The notes under the pieces are model-generated. The model was not told where the DNA came from. It ran no database searches and saw only the letters and a program-made list of their open reading frames with translations. The translations under genes were made by a program, and so were the position numbers. DNA of 64,000 nt from Paenibacillus sp. H1-7 (GTDB lineage: Bacteria > Bacillota > Bacilli > Paenibacillales > NBRC-103111), in assembly GCF_022354825.1 (NCBI RefSeq), contig NZ_CP031168.1:807501-871500 (forward strand), written 5' to 3'. Every line of letters starts with the position of its first letter. Positions within the stretch are counted from its first letter, which is position 1. Positions 19,739 to 27,280 of this stretch are shown piece after piece.

Positions 19739-20854
19739 GTGGAAAAGGACTCGTATCGGATGGATGATAGCGGAGGCGAGTATGGGACGAGGCGTAATAT
19801 GGCTTTTGGAAGCGAGCCTGAAAGTCTAGGTCCCAGTCCAGGAGCTGGAGGGCGCAGGTTCATCGGCATTGACGGCGGGGGAACGAAAACCGCCTGCATG
19901 ATCGGAGATGAGTGCGGTACAATAGGCGCCGTTTGCTACGGACCGTCCAGCAGCATTACATCGCGTCCGTGGGACGAGGTCAAGCGCGTGCTGTCCGATC
20001 TTATTGCCCAGTCGCTGGAGCAGTCGCGAAGCGAGCTGTCCCAGCTGGAGGGGATTTTCCTCGGGATGGCGGGAGCGGATCGTTCGGAAGCCAAGGAGCG
20101 GTTGTACGCCTATATGCGCGAGCTGCTGCCGGAGCGTGTGACGGTAACGATCCATAACGATGCGGTTACTGTACTGACTGCAGGTACATGGGGAGAGAAG
20201 GGCATCGTGCTCATCTCTGGAACGGGATCGATTGCATGCGGCTATATTCCGGAATCCGACATTTATGTAAGAGTCGGGGGCTGGGGGTATTTGCTCGGGG
20301 ATGAGGGCAGCGGCTACGATATCGGGCGGCAAACGCTGAATGCGGTTATGAAGCAGCATGACGGGCGCGGCAAGAGAACCGTGCTGACGGAGCGGGTGCT
20401 GGAGCATTGGTCGCTGCCTGATCCGAACCGGATTATAACGCATGTGTACGGCCAGCCGAATGTACGGACGGCGATTGCCGAGGTGTCCAAGCTGACGGTG
20501 CTGGCGGCGCAGGAAGGCGATGAGGTTGCCGATGCGATTGTTACTTCAGCTGTAGAGGAGCTTGCTGTCTTGGCGGCATCGGCAGCGGCCGGATTGGTGG
20601 AAAGGCAGCCTGGATTGCAGGCGGCGGAAATGCCGCTCGTCCTGAGCGGAGGGTTGTTCCAGGACAATTGGTTCATGAACCGGTTGGCCGGTCATGAGCT
20701 GATCCGGTCCAACGGATTTCATGTGAACCGATTGACGGTTCCGCCCGTGACCGGCTGTTATTTGTTGGCGTTAAAGCAAACGGGTGTTCGGATCGATGAG
20801 GGCATCCGGCAGCGAGTGGAAGAGTGGAGACAGGGAGGGAAGCATATTGAATAA
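19739..20854 (+). CDS. BadF/BadG-family amino sugar kinase (MurK/NagK-like)
   Basis: This ~371-aa ATPase of the BadF/BadG/BcrA/BcrD type has phosphate-binding motif GIDGGGTKT near residues 42-50, the second motif ISGTGSIACGY and the adenosine segment GDEGSGYDIG. The family includes N-acetylglucosamine kinase and the clostridial MurNAc/GlcNAc kinase MurK. Directly before murQ, it would make MurNAc-6-phosphate from imported MurNAc, the step a PTS transporter performs in B. subtilis. GTG 19739 is chosen because GGGAGGAGG lies 10 bases upstream. The ~40 residues before the motif are poorly conserved and a later ATG (19760 or 19800) is possible. It overlaps murQ by 8 bases. Confidence 0.85.
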   Translation: MEKDSYRMDDSGGEYGTRRNMAFGSEPESLGPSPGAGGRRFIGIDGGGTKTACMIGDECGTIGAVCYGPSSSITSRPWDEVKRVLSDLIAQSLEQSRSELSQLEGIFLGMAGADRSEAKERLYAYMRELLPERVTVTIHNDAVTVLTAGTWGEKGIVLISGTGSIACGYIPESDIYVRVGGWGYLLGDEGSGYDIGRQTLNAVMKQHDGRGKRTVLTERVLEHWSLPDPNRIITHVYGQPNVRTAIAEVSKLTVLAAQEGDEVADAIVTSAVEELAVLAASAAAGLVERQPGLQAAEMPLVLSGGLFQDNWFMNRLAGHELIRSNGFHVNRLTVPPVTGCYLLALKQTGVRIDEGIRQRVEEWRQGGKHIE

Positions 20855-21770
20855 ACACTACACTAGTCAACCTGTAACCGAGCAAAGAAACGCTAAATCG
20901 GAGCAGTTGGACCGAGCCGGCGTCCTTGACATTATAAAAATAATGAATGAAGAGGATCAAACCGTCGCTTTGGCGGTGGAACGGGCTTTGCCTCGTATCG
21001 CCGAAGCGATTGAAGCGATTGTGCAGGTTATGCAGCACGGAGGCCGGCTCTTCTACGTCGGAGCCGGGACGAGCGGGAGGCTCGGCGTACTCGACGCTTC
21101 CGAGTGTCCGCCGACGTTCGGCGTGGACCGTACGCTTGTGACGGGCCTCATCGCAGGTGGCGAAGCGGCGATCACAACGGCGATTGAAAACGCCGAAGAT
21201 GACGAGGAAGCAGGAGCGAGGGAGATCACCGCACACATTACGGCGGGCGATGCAGTAGTAGGGATCGCCGCAAGCGGCAGCACGCCGTATGTGATCGGCG
21301 CCATTCGCCGGGCGAGGGAGCTTGGCGCCTTGACGGCGAGTATTTCCTGCAACGACTCCGCAGCGCTAAGCGAGGCGGCGGAATACGGGATCGAGGTGCC
21401 GGTAGGTCCCGAAGTCGTGACGGGCTCGACCCGGTTGAAGGCGGGGACGGCAACGAAAATGGTGCTGAACATGATCACGACGACCGCGATGATCAAGCTC
21501 GGCAAGGTGTACGGCAACCTGATGGTTAACGTACAGGCGACGAACGAAAAGCTGCGCGATCGCGTCGTACGCATCGTTAGCGAGGCGACCGGAGCAGCGC
21601 AGGTAACCGCTGCGCACTATGTGCAGCAGGCGGACGGAGACGCCCGTGTCGCGATATTGATGCTTCGCTTCGGCGTGGCGAAGGAGCAGGCGATGGAGGC
21701 GCTGCAGGCGTGCCGATATCATTTCGGCGACGCGGTGGCACGATTGGAGCAGAAGCAGGAGAGCGTGTAG
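20847..21770 (+). CDS. murQ: N-acetylmuramic acid 6-phosphate etherase
   Basis: This 307-aa SIS-domain enzyme would split MurNAc-6-phosphate into GlcNAc-6-phosphate and D-lactate. The signature GAGTSGRLGVLDASECPPTF is near residues 70-90, and GSTRLKAGTATKMVLNM follows at ~195-212. Both are characteristic of MurQ. TTG 20847 is preferred to the upstream in-frame ATG 20784, because GGGAGGGA lies seven bases before it and the protein then has the normal family length. It overlaps the kinase stop codon. The product feeds NagA, encoded 2.2 kb downstream on the other strand. Confidence 0.9.
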   Translation: MNKHYTSQPVTEQRNAKSEQLDRAGVLDIIKIMNEEDQTVALAVERALPRIAEAIEAIVQVMQHGGRLFYVGAGTSGRLGVLDASECPPTFGVDRTLVTGLIAGGEAAITTAIENAEDDEEAGAREITAHITAGDAVVGIAASGSTPYVIGAIRRARELGALTASISCNDSAALSEAAEYGIEVPVGPEVVTGSTRLKAGTATKMVLNMITTTAMIKLGKVYGNLMVNVQATNEKLRDRVVRIVSEATGAAQVTAAHYVQQADGDARVAILMLRFGVAKEQAMEALQACRYHFGDAVARLEQKQESV

Positions 21771-21861
21771 TAACGCGTGATCCGCTTGTGTGCTGTAGGG
21801 TATGTGGCGCATTGAGTGTGGTGTTTCAGCATGGGGGATTCGTGAGTGCACTGCTAGGCGG

Positions 21862-22425
21862 ATGGATCATGCCGGAAGGCGGGAGAGACATGGCGTGGTG
21901 CTATACGATGGAACGTACCGGAAGGGCGGAAGAGTCGAGGCGTGGTGCCAAGCGATGGATCGTGTGGAAGTGTGGAAGAGGCGAGGTGCGCGGCCTGGCG
22001 GCAATGGATCATGCCGGAAGGCGGGAGAGACATAGCGAGCTGCTACACGATGGAACGTACCGGAAGGGCGGAAGAGTCGAAGAGTGGTGTCGAGTGATGG
22101 ATCGTGCCGGAAGTGAGGAAGAGGCGAGGCGTGGTGCGGAGTGATGGATCGTGCCGGAAGGGCGGAAGAGTCGAGGCGTGGTGACAAGCGATGGATCGTG
22201 CCGGAAGGGTGGAAGAGTCGAGGCGAGCTGGCAAGCGATGGATCTTGCCGGAAGGCGGGAGAGACATGCGAGCTGCTATGCGATGGAACGTACCGGAAGG
22301 GTGGAAGAGTCGAGGCGTGGTATCAAGCGATGGATCGTGTGGAAGTGTGGAAGAGGCGAGGTGCACGGCCTGGCGGCAATGGATCATGCCGGAAGTGAGC
22401 AAGGGTTGAAGCGTGATGCATAGCG
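21862..22425 (+). repeat. ~47-bp tandem repeat array (12 degenerate units)
   Basis: Twelve units of 45-49 bases start ATGGA(T/A)C at 21862, 21908, 21955, 22004, 22050, 22097, 22144, 22191, 22238, 22283, 22330 and 22379. Each contains a GCCGGAAGG(G)CGGAAGAG-like core. The units fall into a few types, and the order A-B-C-A-B-D-D-D-A-B-C-E shows higher-order duplication. The strand is purine-rich. The period is not a multiple of three, so the open frames crossing it are not credible genes. Confidence 0.9.
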
Positions 22426-22479
22426 CACTATGGATGATTTGGTTAGAAATGGGGGTATGGTGTAAGGTGTTGATTATCG

Positions 22480-22810
22480 GGGAGGGGAGAGGATGTGAGG
22501 TTGAGTGCGGCTGGAGTTCGGAGGTAATTTTCACTCACGGTCTGCGCAGGGAGTACATTGATACGGAGTAGGCTTGAGGGAAATAGGGAAACAGGCTTAT
22601 GCCATGCCGAGGTAGCGGTTGATTCCAATGCGCCCAAATCCCAAGCGAGTTTCGGAGCCACGTGGCGATAGGTCAAACCCTACATTGGCAGAGAGGGTAT
22701 GCGAGGATGAGTGCAGCCGTGGTTCAGGAGCAAACTGGCTGCGATCTGCACAGGGTGAACGGAGTGGTACGCAGTGGACTGAAGGAAGAGGGTAACACTG
22801 GTGTTTGCAC
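22480..22810 (+). repeat. Degenerate ~210-bp direct repeat, two copies
   Basis: Two stretches about 208 bases apart align imperfectly. GTTGAGTGCGGCTGG near 22498 matches GGATGAGTGCAGCCG near 22706, and TCTGCGCAGGGAGTAC near 22540 matches TCTGCACAGGGTGAAC near 22746. No gene is recognisable on either strand between 22426 and 22957. Confidence 0.5.
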
Positions 22811-22957
22811 AGGTATGGAGGGAACGGCACCGGCACCGGGAAGCTTCATTTGAGAAGAAATAGGTGTGCATGGTGGAGATGCAGTCTGGCGTTGCGATCT
22901 GAGTAGCCTAAAACGTACTCATGGCTGTTGGGAGATTGGTTGTTGGTATAGAGTAAC

Positions 22958-23200
22958 TTAGGGTCCCGTCCATCCCCAAAAGAAACCGTCCCGATCCCAT
23001 GCCGCTTTTCCGTGATGCAGTTTTTTAAATATCTTTTTGACCTCTTTGGCGATCGACTGATTCCCGTTTTCATTCACATAGATAAACTCTTCGCCAAAGT
23101 TAGCCAAAATATAATTAACCGCGTCCTGCTGATACAGGATCCCTGCAAACCTGACTTCCTTCAGCATCCATTCAGCAACATCGTTTGCTGTAATATCCAT
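22958..23200 (-). CDS. Small conserved hypothetical protein (possibly DUF6953)
   Basis: This 80-aa protein begins MDITANDVAEWM. It has a predicted winged-helix-like alpha/beta pattern and a tryptophan-rich tail (WDRDGFFWGWTG). I recall similar small Firmicutes proteins (DUF6953), but the match is from memory. The minus-strand ATG at 23200 has TTAGGAGTGA just upstream. The longer TTG start at 23218 lies inside that ribosome binding site. It is the only convincing gene in the repeat island 21771-23942. No signal peptide or membrane segment is seen and the function is unknown. Confidence 0.7.
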   Translation of the reverse strand: MDITANDVAEWMLKEVRFAGILYQQDAVNYILANFGEEFIYVNENGNQSIAKEVKKIFKKLHHGKAAWDRDGFFWGWTGP

Positions 23201-23335
23201 AATTTTCACTCCTAACAATTAATGATGTGATTCCTGATTGTAACATAAGGCTGGGTGAGTTGCACGTGATGTTGCATTAGGGAAAACCGAGTGAGGAGAG
23301 AGTAAATCGGCTGAAGTTGCTGGAGGACGTCTTTT

Positions 23336-23673
23336 GTAGCGCGGAAAAACCGACTTACAGCAGCCGATGAAGGGATTGAGGGAGCTGTAACTCGGAAAAA
23401 CCGCGTTAGGAAGGGTGAATCGGCTGTGAAGGCAGAAGAGCGGTTCTGTAGCGCGGAAAAACCGTCTTACAGCAGCCGATGAAGGGATTTGATGAGCTGT
23501 AACGCGGAAAAACCGCGTTAGAGAAGGGTGAATCGGCTGTGAAGGCAGAAGAGCGGATCTGTAGCGCGGAAAAACCGACTTACAGCAGCGGATGAAGGGA
23601 TTGAGGGAGCTGTAACGCGGAAAAACCGCGTTAGGGAAGCGTAAACCGGCTGAGCTAGCGTAAAGCGGTTCAG
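23336..23673 (+). repeat. Three ~112-bp repeats carrying AAAAA-loop hairpins
   Basis: Units begin GTAGCGCGGAAAAACCG at 23336, 23448 and 23561. Each has an imperfect hairpin (GTAGCGCGG, A5 loop, CCGxCTTAC) and then a near-perfect one with stem TAACGCGG/CCGCGTTA around AAAAA. These are enclosed by CAGCCGAT and ATCGGCTG, which are complementary. The DNA or RNA could therefore fold into nested stems. A partial copy precedes the array near 23280 and a related AATGCGGG/CCCGCATT hairpin follows at 23687-23711. Confidence 0.9.
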
Positions 23674-23833
23674 CTGTGATGGTAGAAATGCGGGGGTAAA
23701 ACCCGCATTACAAATACAACCGCGGCCGTGGCGGCGAAAGCACCGGGAAAGCTCCAGCAGCATTCCCGGCTTGAGGCCTACGCCACGTTCCCGCCCCGCT
23801 CGCGATGCTTGCGCCGCCCGCGAGCCAAACCCA

Positions 23834-23940
23834 AATACCCCGGCCAGCTCCACATATGGGAGCTGGCCGGGGTATTCGTGCACCCGCTCTTCGCGCAAGC
23901 GAAGAGCGCGACGCTGCCTTGCCGCACCTAGAGCGGCAAG
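23834..23940. other. Three consecutive strong hairpins downstream of nagA
   Basis: An 18-bp perfect stem (23834-23851 with 23859-23876) is followed by CGCTCTTCGC-GCAA-GCGAAGAGCG (23885-23908) and CTTGCCGC/GCGGCAAG (23918-23940). The last ends three bases from the nagA stop codon. None has a T-tract on either strand, so they may stabilise RNA ends or act as a barrier. Confidence 0.7.
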
Positions 23941-23942
23941 CC

Positions 23943-25127
23943 TTACAACAGTACGCGTCCTTGCGACCAGACGCGTTCGAGCTCCAGCTGCTGATTGAGC
24001 AGCAGCACGTCGGCTTGCTTGCCCGGCGCGAGGGAGCCGGTCAGCCGGTCAATGCCGAGCCTGCGGGCAGGTGTGCCGCTGGCCATCCGGCTGGCGTGCT
24101 CGACGCTGATGCCGACTTCGCGTACCGCATAGCGGAACGCTTCGATCATCGTGAGCGTGCTGCCCGCGAGGCTGTCGCCTTCCTTGAGGCGCGCGACGCC
24201 GCCGTTGACGACAACGTCAAGCCCGCCAAGCTTGTATTCGCCGTTGCCGAGTCCGGCGGCGGACATGGCGTCGGTGATGAGCAGCAGGTTGTCGGGGCCC
24301 TTCGTCTGCGCGAGCAGGCGAATGCATGCGGGATGCACGTGATGGCCGTCGGCGATCACTTCCGCCATGATGCCGGGATTGGTCAGCACGGCGCCGACCG
24401 TGCCCGGATCGCGATGATGCAGGCGCGTCATCGCGTTGAACGTATGCACCGCGTGGCTTAAGCCATGCTCCACCGCGAGCTGCACTTGATCGTACGTAGC
24501 GTCGGTGTGACCGAGCGCCGCAATGATCCCTTTGCCGGTCAAAGCTTCGATGTAGGCAAGAGCGCCTTCGGTTTCCGGCGCGAGCGTCTGCATGCTGATG
24601 AGACCCGGGAAGCGCTGCGTCCAATCCTCCAGCCAGGCAGGCTGAGGCGCTACAATGTGCTGCGGGTTTTGTGCTCCCGGCCATTTGGCGCTTATGTACG
24701 GCCCTTCCAGGTGGACGCCGTGCAGCTGCGCGTAAGGCATTCCGGCCTCCCGATACGCATGTACGCGCTCAAGCACCTGATCCAAGTCCGCTTTCGGAGC
24801 CGTTACTGTCGTTGCCAGCATCACGGTCGTACCGTTTTGTCCGTGAAAACGGGTAATCTCGTCAAGGCCCTTTGCATCCGCATCCATAAAATCATGGCCG
24901 TAGCCGCCATGGACATGGACATCGATGAAGCCCGGCAGCACGTATCCGCCTTGGCCGTCAATCACTTCACAATGCTGTGCGAGCGTGCGCGCATGCTCTA
25001 CGCTTCCGGTTTCTTTGCCTATAGCGGAAATTCGCCCGTCAGTAAGGAGAATCCATCCGTTTTTCACGGTTGTATCGGGTGTGACAATGGTTGCGTTATA
25101 GATATATGTTGTTTTTACTTCATTCAT
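23943..25127 (-). CDS. nagA: N-acetylglucosamine-6-phosphate deacetylase
   Basis: This 394-aa amidohydrolase converts GlcNAc-6-phosphate to glucosamine-6-phosphate and acetate. Metal and substrate motifs of NagA are in order: HVHGGYGHD near 70, HLEGPYIS near 140, GHTDATYDQV near 210, HTFNAMTRLHHRDPG near 230, and the catalytic Asp in ITDAMSAAG near 290. The length is typical. ATG 25127 overlaps the nagB stop (ATGA), and GGGAGG precedes it. With nagB and the RpiR gene it forms an amino sugar degradation operon that receives the products of the murQ pathway and probably the nan pathway. Confidence 0.95.
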   Translation of the reverse strand: MNEVKTTYIYNATIVTPDTTVKNGWILLTDGRISAIGKETGSVEHARTLAQHCEVIDGQGGYVLPGFIDVHVHGGYGHDFMDADAKGLDEITRFHGQNGTTVMLATTVTAPKADLDQVLERVHAYREAGMPYAQLHGVHLEGPYISAKWPGAQNPQHIVAPQPAWLEDWTQRFPGLISMQTLAPETEGALAYIEALTGKGIIAALGHTDATYDQVQLAVEHGLSHAVHTFNAMTRLHHRDPGTVGAVLTNPGIMAEVIADGHHVHPACIRLLAQTKGPDNLLLITDAMSAAGLGNGEYKLGGLDVVVNGGVARLKEGDSLAGSTLTMIEAFRYAVREVGISVEHASRMASGTPARRLGIDRLTGSLAPGKQADVLLLNQQLELERVWSQGRVLL

Positions 25128-25852
25128 TTGAACAGCCTCCCTGCTTCGGAATCCAGTAGTACGACCAGGTGCGGATGCGTCTGCAGGAGCGATGCCGGGC
25201 AGTCCGTCGTGATCGGCCCGGTCAGGGCGCGGTGAACGATTTCGGCTTTGTCGGCTCCCTTAACGACGAGCAGAATCATTTTCGCCTTCAAAATCGTCCC
25301 TACACCCATAGTCAATGCATGCGTAGGCACCTGATCCATCGAATCGAAAAAGCGGGCGTTCGCTTTGCGGGTTTGCTCCCGCAGCTCTACGACATGCGTG
25401 CCGCTGATCAGGGCGTGATCCGGCTCGTTAAAGCCGATATGCCCGTTGTGGCCGAGGCCGAGCAGCTGCAGGTCGATTTGCTTGGCTTGCTCCAGCAGCT
25501 TGTCATAACGCTTGCACTCCGCTGCCGGATCGGCTGCGTTGCCGTCGGGAATGTGCGCTTGGCTGCGGGGCAGATCGATATGATTGAACAGATGCATGTT
25601 CATATAATTGCGGTAGCTCTCCGCGTGGTCCTCGGGAAGCCCGACATATTCGTCGAGATTGAACGACGTGACGTCACGGAAGGAAACGATGCCGCGCTGG
25701 TAGCTTTTGACGATTTCCTCGTAAATGCCTACCGGCGTTCCGCCGGTGGCCAGTCCGAGCACCGAGCGGGGATTCGTTTGGACGAGGCCGGTAATAATGC
25801 TGGCCCCGGATTCATGCAGCTTGTCATGAGAATCGAAAGTAAGTAAATTCAC
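25124..25852 (-). CDS. nagB: Glucosamine-6-phosphate deaminase
   Basis: This 242-aa enzyme makes fructose-6-phosphate and ammonia from glucosamine-6-phosphate. It shows ATGGTPVGIYEE near residues 35-46, FNLDEYVGL near 62-72 with the catalytic Asp, and LLGLGHNGHIGFNEP near 128-142 with the catalytic His. It starts at GTG 25852 behind AAGGAGC. The length matches the short Bacillus-type NagB, which lacks the allosteric C-terminal extension of the E. coli enzyme. It is translationally coupled to nagA by a 4-base overlap. Confidence 0.95.
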   Translation of the reverse strand: MNLLTFDSHDKLHESGASIITGLVQTNPRSVLGLATGGTPVGIYEEIVKSYQRGIVSFRDVTSFNLDEYVGLPEDHAESYRNYMNMHLFNHIDLPRSQAHIPDGNAADPAAECKRYDKLLEQAKQIDLQLLGLGHNGHIGFNEPDHALISGTHVVELREQTRKANARFFDSMDQVPTHALTMGVGTILKAKMILLVVKGADKAEIVHRALTGPITTDCPASLLQTHPHLVVLLDSEAGRLFK

Positions 25853-25871
25853 GGGTATCTGCTCCTTGTGA

Positions 25872-26720
25872 CTAACGGTATTTTTTAACCATTTGAAATG
25901 AATTTTCGAGACGGGGCACCAGGTCGTCGAACTGCTCGCTGATCAAGCCCACGAACAAAATATCGATGACATGCAGCTGAGCGATCCGCGAAGCCATATC
26001 TCCGCGCCGCATCCCTTCCTCCAGCGTAGAGGTGAACAATGAGATCGAGGCGAGGGAGGTCAGCGTGTTCGCGCCGAATTTCGTTAAGGAAATCGTCGTT
26101 GCTCCGTTCTCGGCCGCACATTTTAACGCCGCTATCGTCTCCGCCGTTTCCCCGGAATAAGAGATGCCGATCGCCACATCCTGCTCTGTCAGGCTGGAGG
26201 CCGAAGTGACCTGCATGTGCGGGTCCGAAAACGTCACGGCCCGCTTGCCGATCCGGATCAGCTTCTGGTAAAAATCCTGCGCGACGAGACCGGACGTCGC
26301 CACTCCGTACAGATCGATCTGCCGTGCCGACTTGAGCGCATCGATCGCCTTCTGCAGCTGCTTCATGTCAAGCAGCCGTGTCGTATCGGTAATCGAATTG
26401 ACGTGATTCGCCTCCATGGCGGCAACGATGCTCGTAAGCGGGTTGCCTGCGACGATATCCTGATAGGACTGCACGCCGGATGGCGGCTGCTGTGCAAGCT
26501 CGGCGGCCAGCTTGACCTTGAACTCCATATATCCTGCAAAATGAAAATGCTTGCAGAAGCGGGAGATGGTCGCCGTGCTGCTCCCGGACTGCTGAGATAG
26601 GTCGGTAATGCCCATCTGGACTACGTCGTGGGAGTGGGCGAGGACGTAGGCTGCGATTTCTTTTTCCTTCGGATTCATCGTGTCCATTTGTTCTTGAATC
26701 GCGCTTAAAATTCCTGGCAT
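25872..26720 (-). CDS. RpiR-family regulator of nagBA
   Basis: This ~282-aa paralogue of the MurR-like protein has an RpiR helix-turn-helix (~1-75, DLSQQSGSSTATISRFCKHF) and a SIS domain (~110-250, YGVATSGLVAQDF and GISYSGETAETIAALK). It is the first gene of the nagBA operon and probably responds to an amino sugar phosphate such as GlcNAc-6-phosphate. ATG 26720 follows GAGGAAG. An upstream ATG at 26759 is in frame but has no ribosome binding site. Two direct operator-like repeats lie just upstream. Confidence 0.85.
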   Translation of the reverse strand: MPGILSAIQEQMDTMNPKEKEIAAYVLAHSHDVVQMGITDLSQQSGSSTATISRFCKHFHFAGYMEFKVKLAAELAQQPPSGVQSYQDIVAGNPLTSIVAAMEANHVNSITDTTRLLDMKQLQKAIDALKSARQIDLYGVATSGLVAQDFYQKLIRIGKRAVTFSDPHMQVTSASSLTEQDVAIGISYSGETAETIAALKCAAENGATTISLTKFGANTLTSLASISLFTSTLEEGMRRGDMASRIAQLHVIDILFVGLISEQFDDLVPRLENSFQMVKKYR

Positions 26721-26737
26721 AGGCTTCCTCATTATAA

Positions 26738-26784
26738 GAAAATATTTTTCATAAATCATTAATATTGAAGAAAATGTTTTACAT
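26738..26784 (-). promoter_or_regulatory. Direct repeats upstream of the RpiR-nagBA operon
   Basis: GAAAATATTTTTCAT (26738-26752) and GAAAATGTTTTACAT (26770-26784) differ at two positions and are spaced 32 bp start to start, about three helical turns. Each half is also nearly palindromic. They are likely RpiR-type operators for autoregulation. Confidence 0.6.
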
Positions 26785-26906
26785 TTTAACTATACCGAAT
26801 TTCACGGCCAATAGCAATACGCTGCCGTACCCTTGTACATAATAGGGCGGTTCAACAGACACACTAGAGCGTGATAGACCGTCTATTGACGCAGGAGGTG
26901 AATATT

Positions 26907-27071
26907 ATGGTCGAGAACAAGGAGCTTCGGGATCTGAAGACGCACCAGATGGGTGCGGTGGGGATGCATGAAACGCGTACGACGGACAAGCCCGTGCAAA
27001 TAAATCCCCCGGTTTCGCCGAATCCGGGACCGGTCGATATGCGTGACGGGGACGAAGACGTTCAAGAATAA
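26907..27071 (+). CDS. Small hypothetical protein, 54 aa
   Basis: This 54-aa hydrophilic protein begins MVENKELRDL, has a proline-rich middle (INPPVSPNPGPVDM) and ends in acidic residues. It contains no membrane segment. ATG 26907 is preferred because CAGGAGGTGA sits at ideal spacing. The longer frame from 26871 lacks such a site. It is monocistronic, with its own terminator 13 bases downstream, and divergent from the RpiR gene. I do not recognise the family. The good ribosome binding site and terminator are the reason to call it real. Confidence 0.65.
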   Translation: MVENKELRDLKTHQMGAVGMHETRTTDKPVQINPPVSPNPGPVDMRDGDEDVQE

Positions 27072-27083
27072 AAACGAAGGGAA

Positions 27084-27115
27084 GGTTCGGCCTGGCGCCG
27101 GATCTTTTCTTTTTG
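27084..27115 (+). terminator. Terminator of the small gene
   Basis: GGTTCGGC (27084-27091) pairs fully with GCCGGATC (27097-27104), including two G-U pairs, across a 5-base loop, and is followed by TTTTCTTTTTG. Confidence 0.85.
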
Positions 27116-27178
27116 TCCATGCCCTCAATCCTCGTTTCGGACGTGCTGCCGGACAGTAATGGGACGATAAGATAGCGG

Positions 27179-27240
27179 TTCCAAAATTGAGAAGACGATT
27201 CCATAATTTATAAGACGACCCGTACCCGCGGGTGTAGAAT
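27179..27240 (+). promoter_or_regulatory. Tandem 20-bp repeats and TAGAAT -10 box before the oxidoreductase
   Basis: TTCCAAAATTGAGAAGACGA and TTCCATAATTTATAAGACGA are adjacent 20-bp direct repeats, 17 of 20 identical (27179-27198 and 27199-27218). A TAGAAT -10 box lies at 27235-27240 with no proper -35 hexamer. The second repeat occupies the -35 zone, the arrangement expected for activation by a dimeric response-regulator-like protein. Confidence 0.55.
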
Positions 27241-27280
27241 GAAGCTTGCAATGAACTTGTAAAACCGAGGTGAAGGAAGA

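Noticed and set aside
21710-22534. Overlapping frames of up to 163 codons on both strands across the 47-bp repeats
   Set aside because: The unit length is not a multiple of three, so a frame reads a different phase in each unit. There is no ribosome binding site or recognisable protein.
21862-23673. CRISPR array suggested by regular repeats
   Set aside because: There are no constant repeats with unique spacers: the units themselves vary throughout. No cas genes are nearby.
23805-24461. Plus-strand frame of 218 codons
   Set aside because: It is antisense to nagA, which has all its catalytic motifs. The antisense product is Arg/Ala-rich and unlike any family I know.
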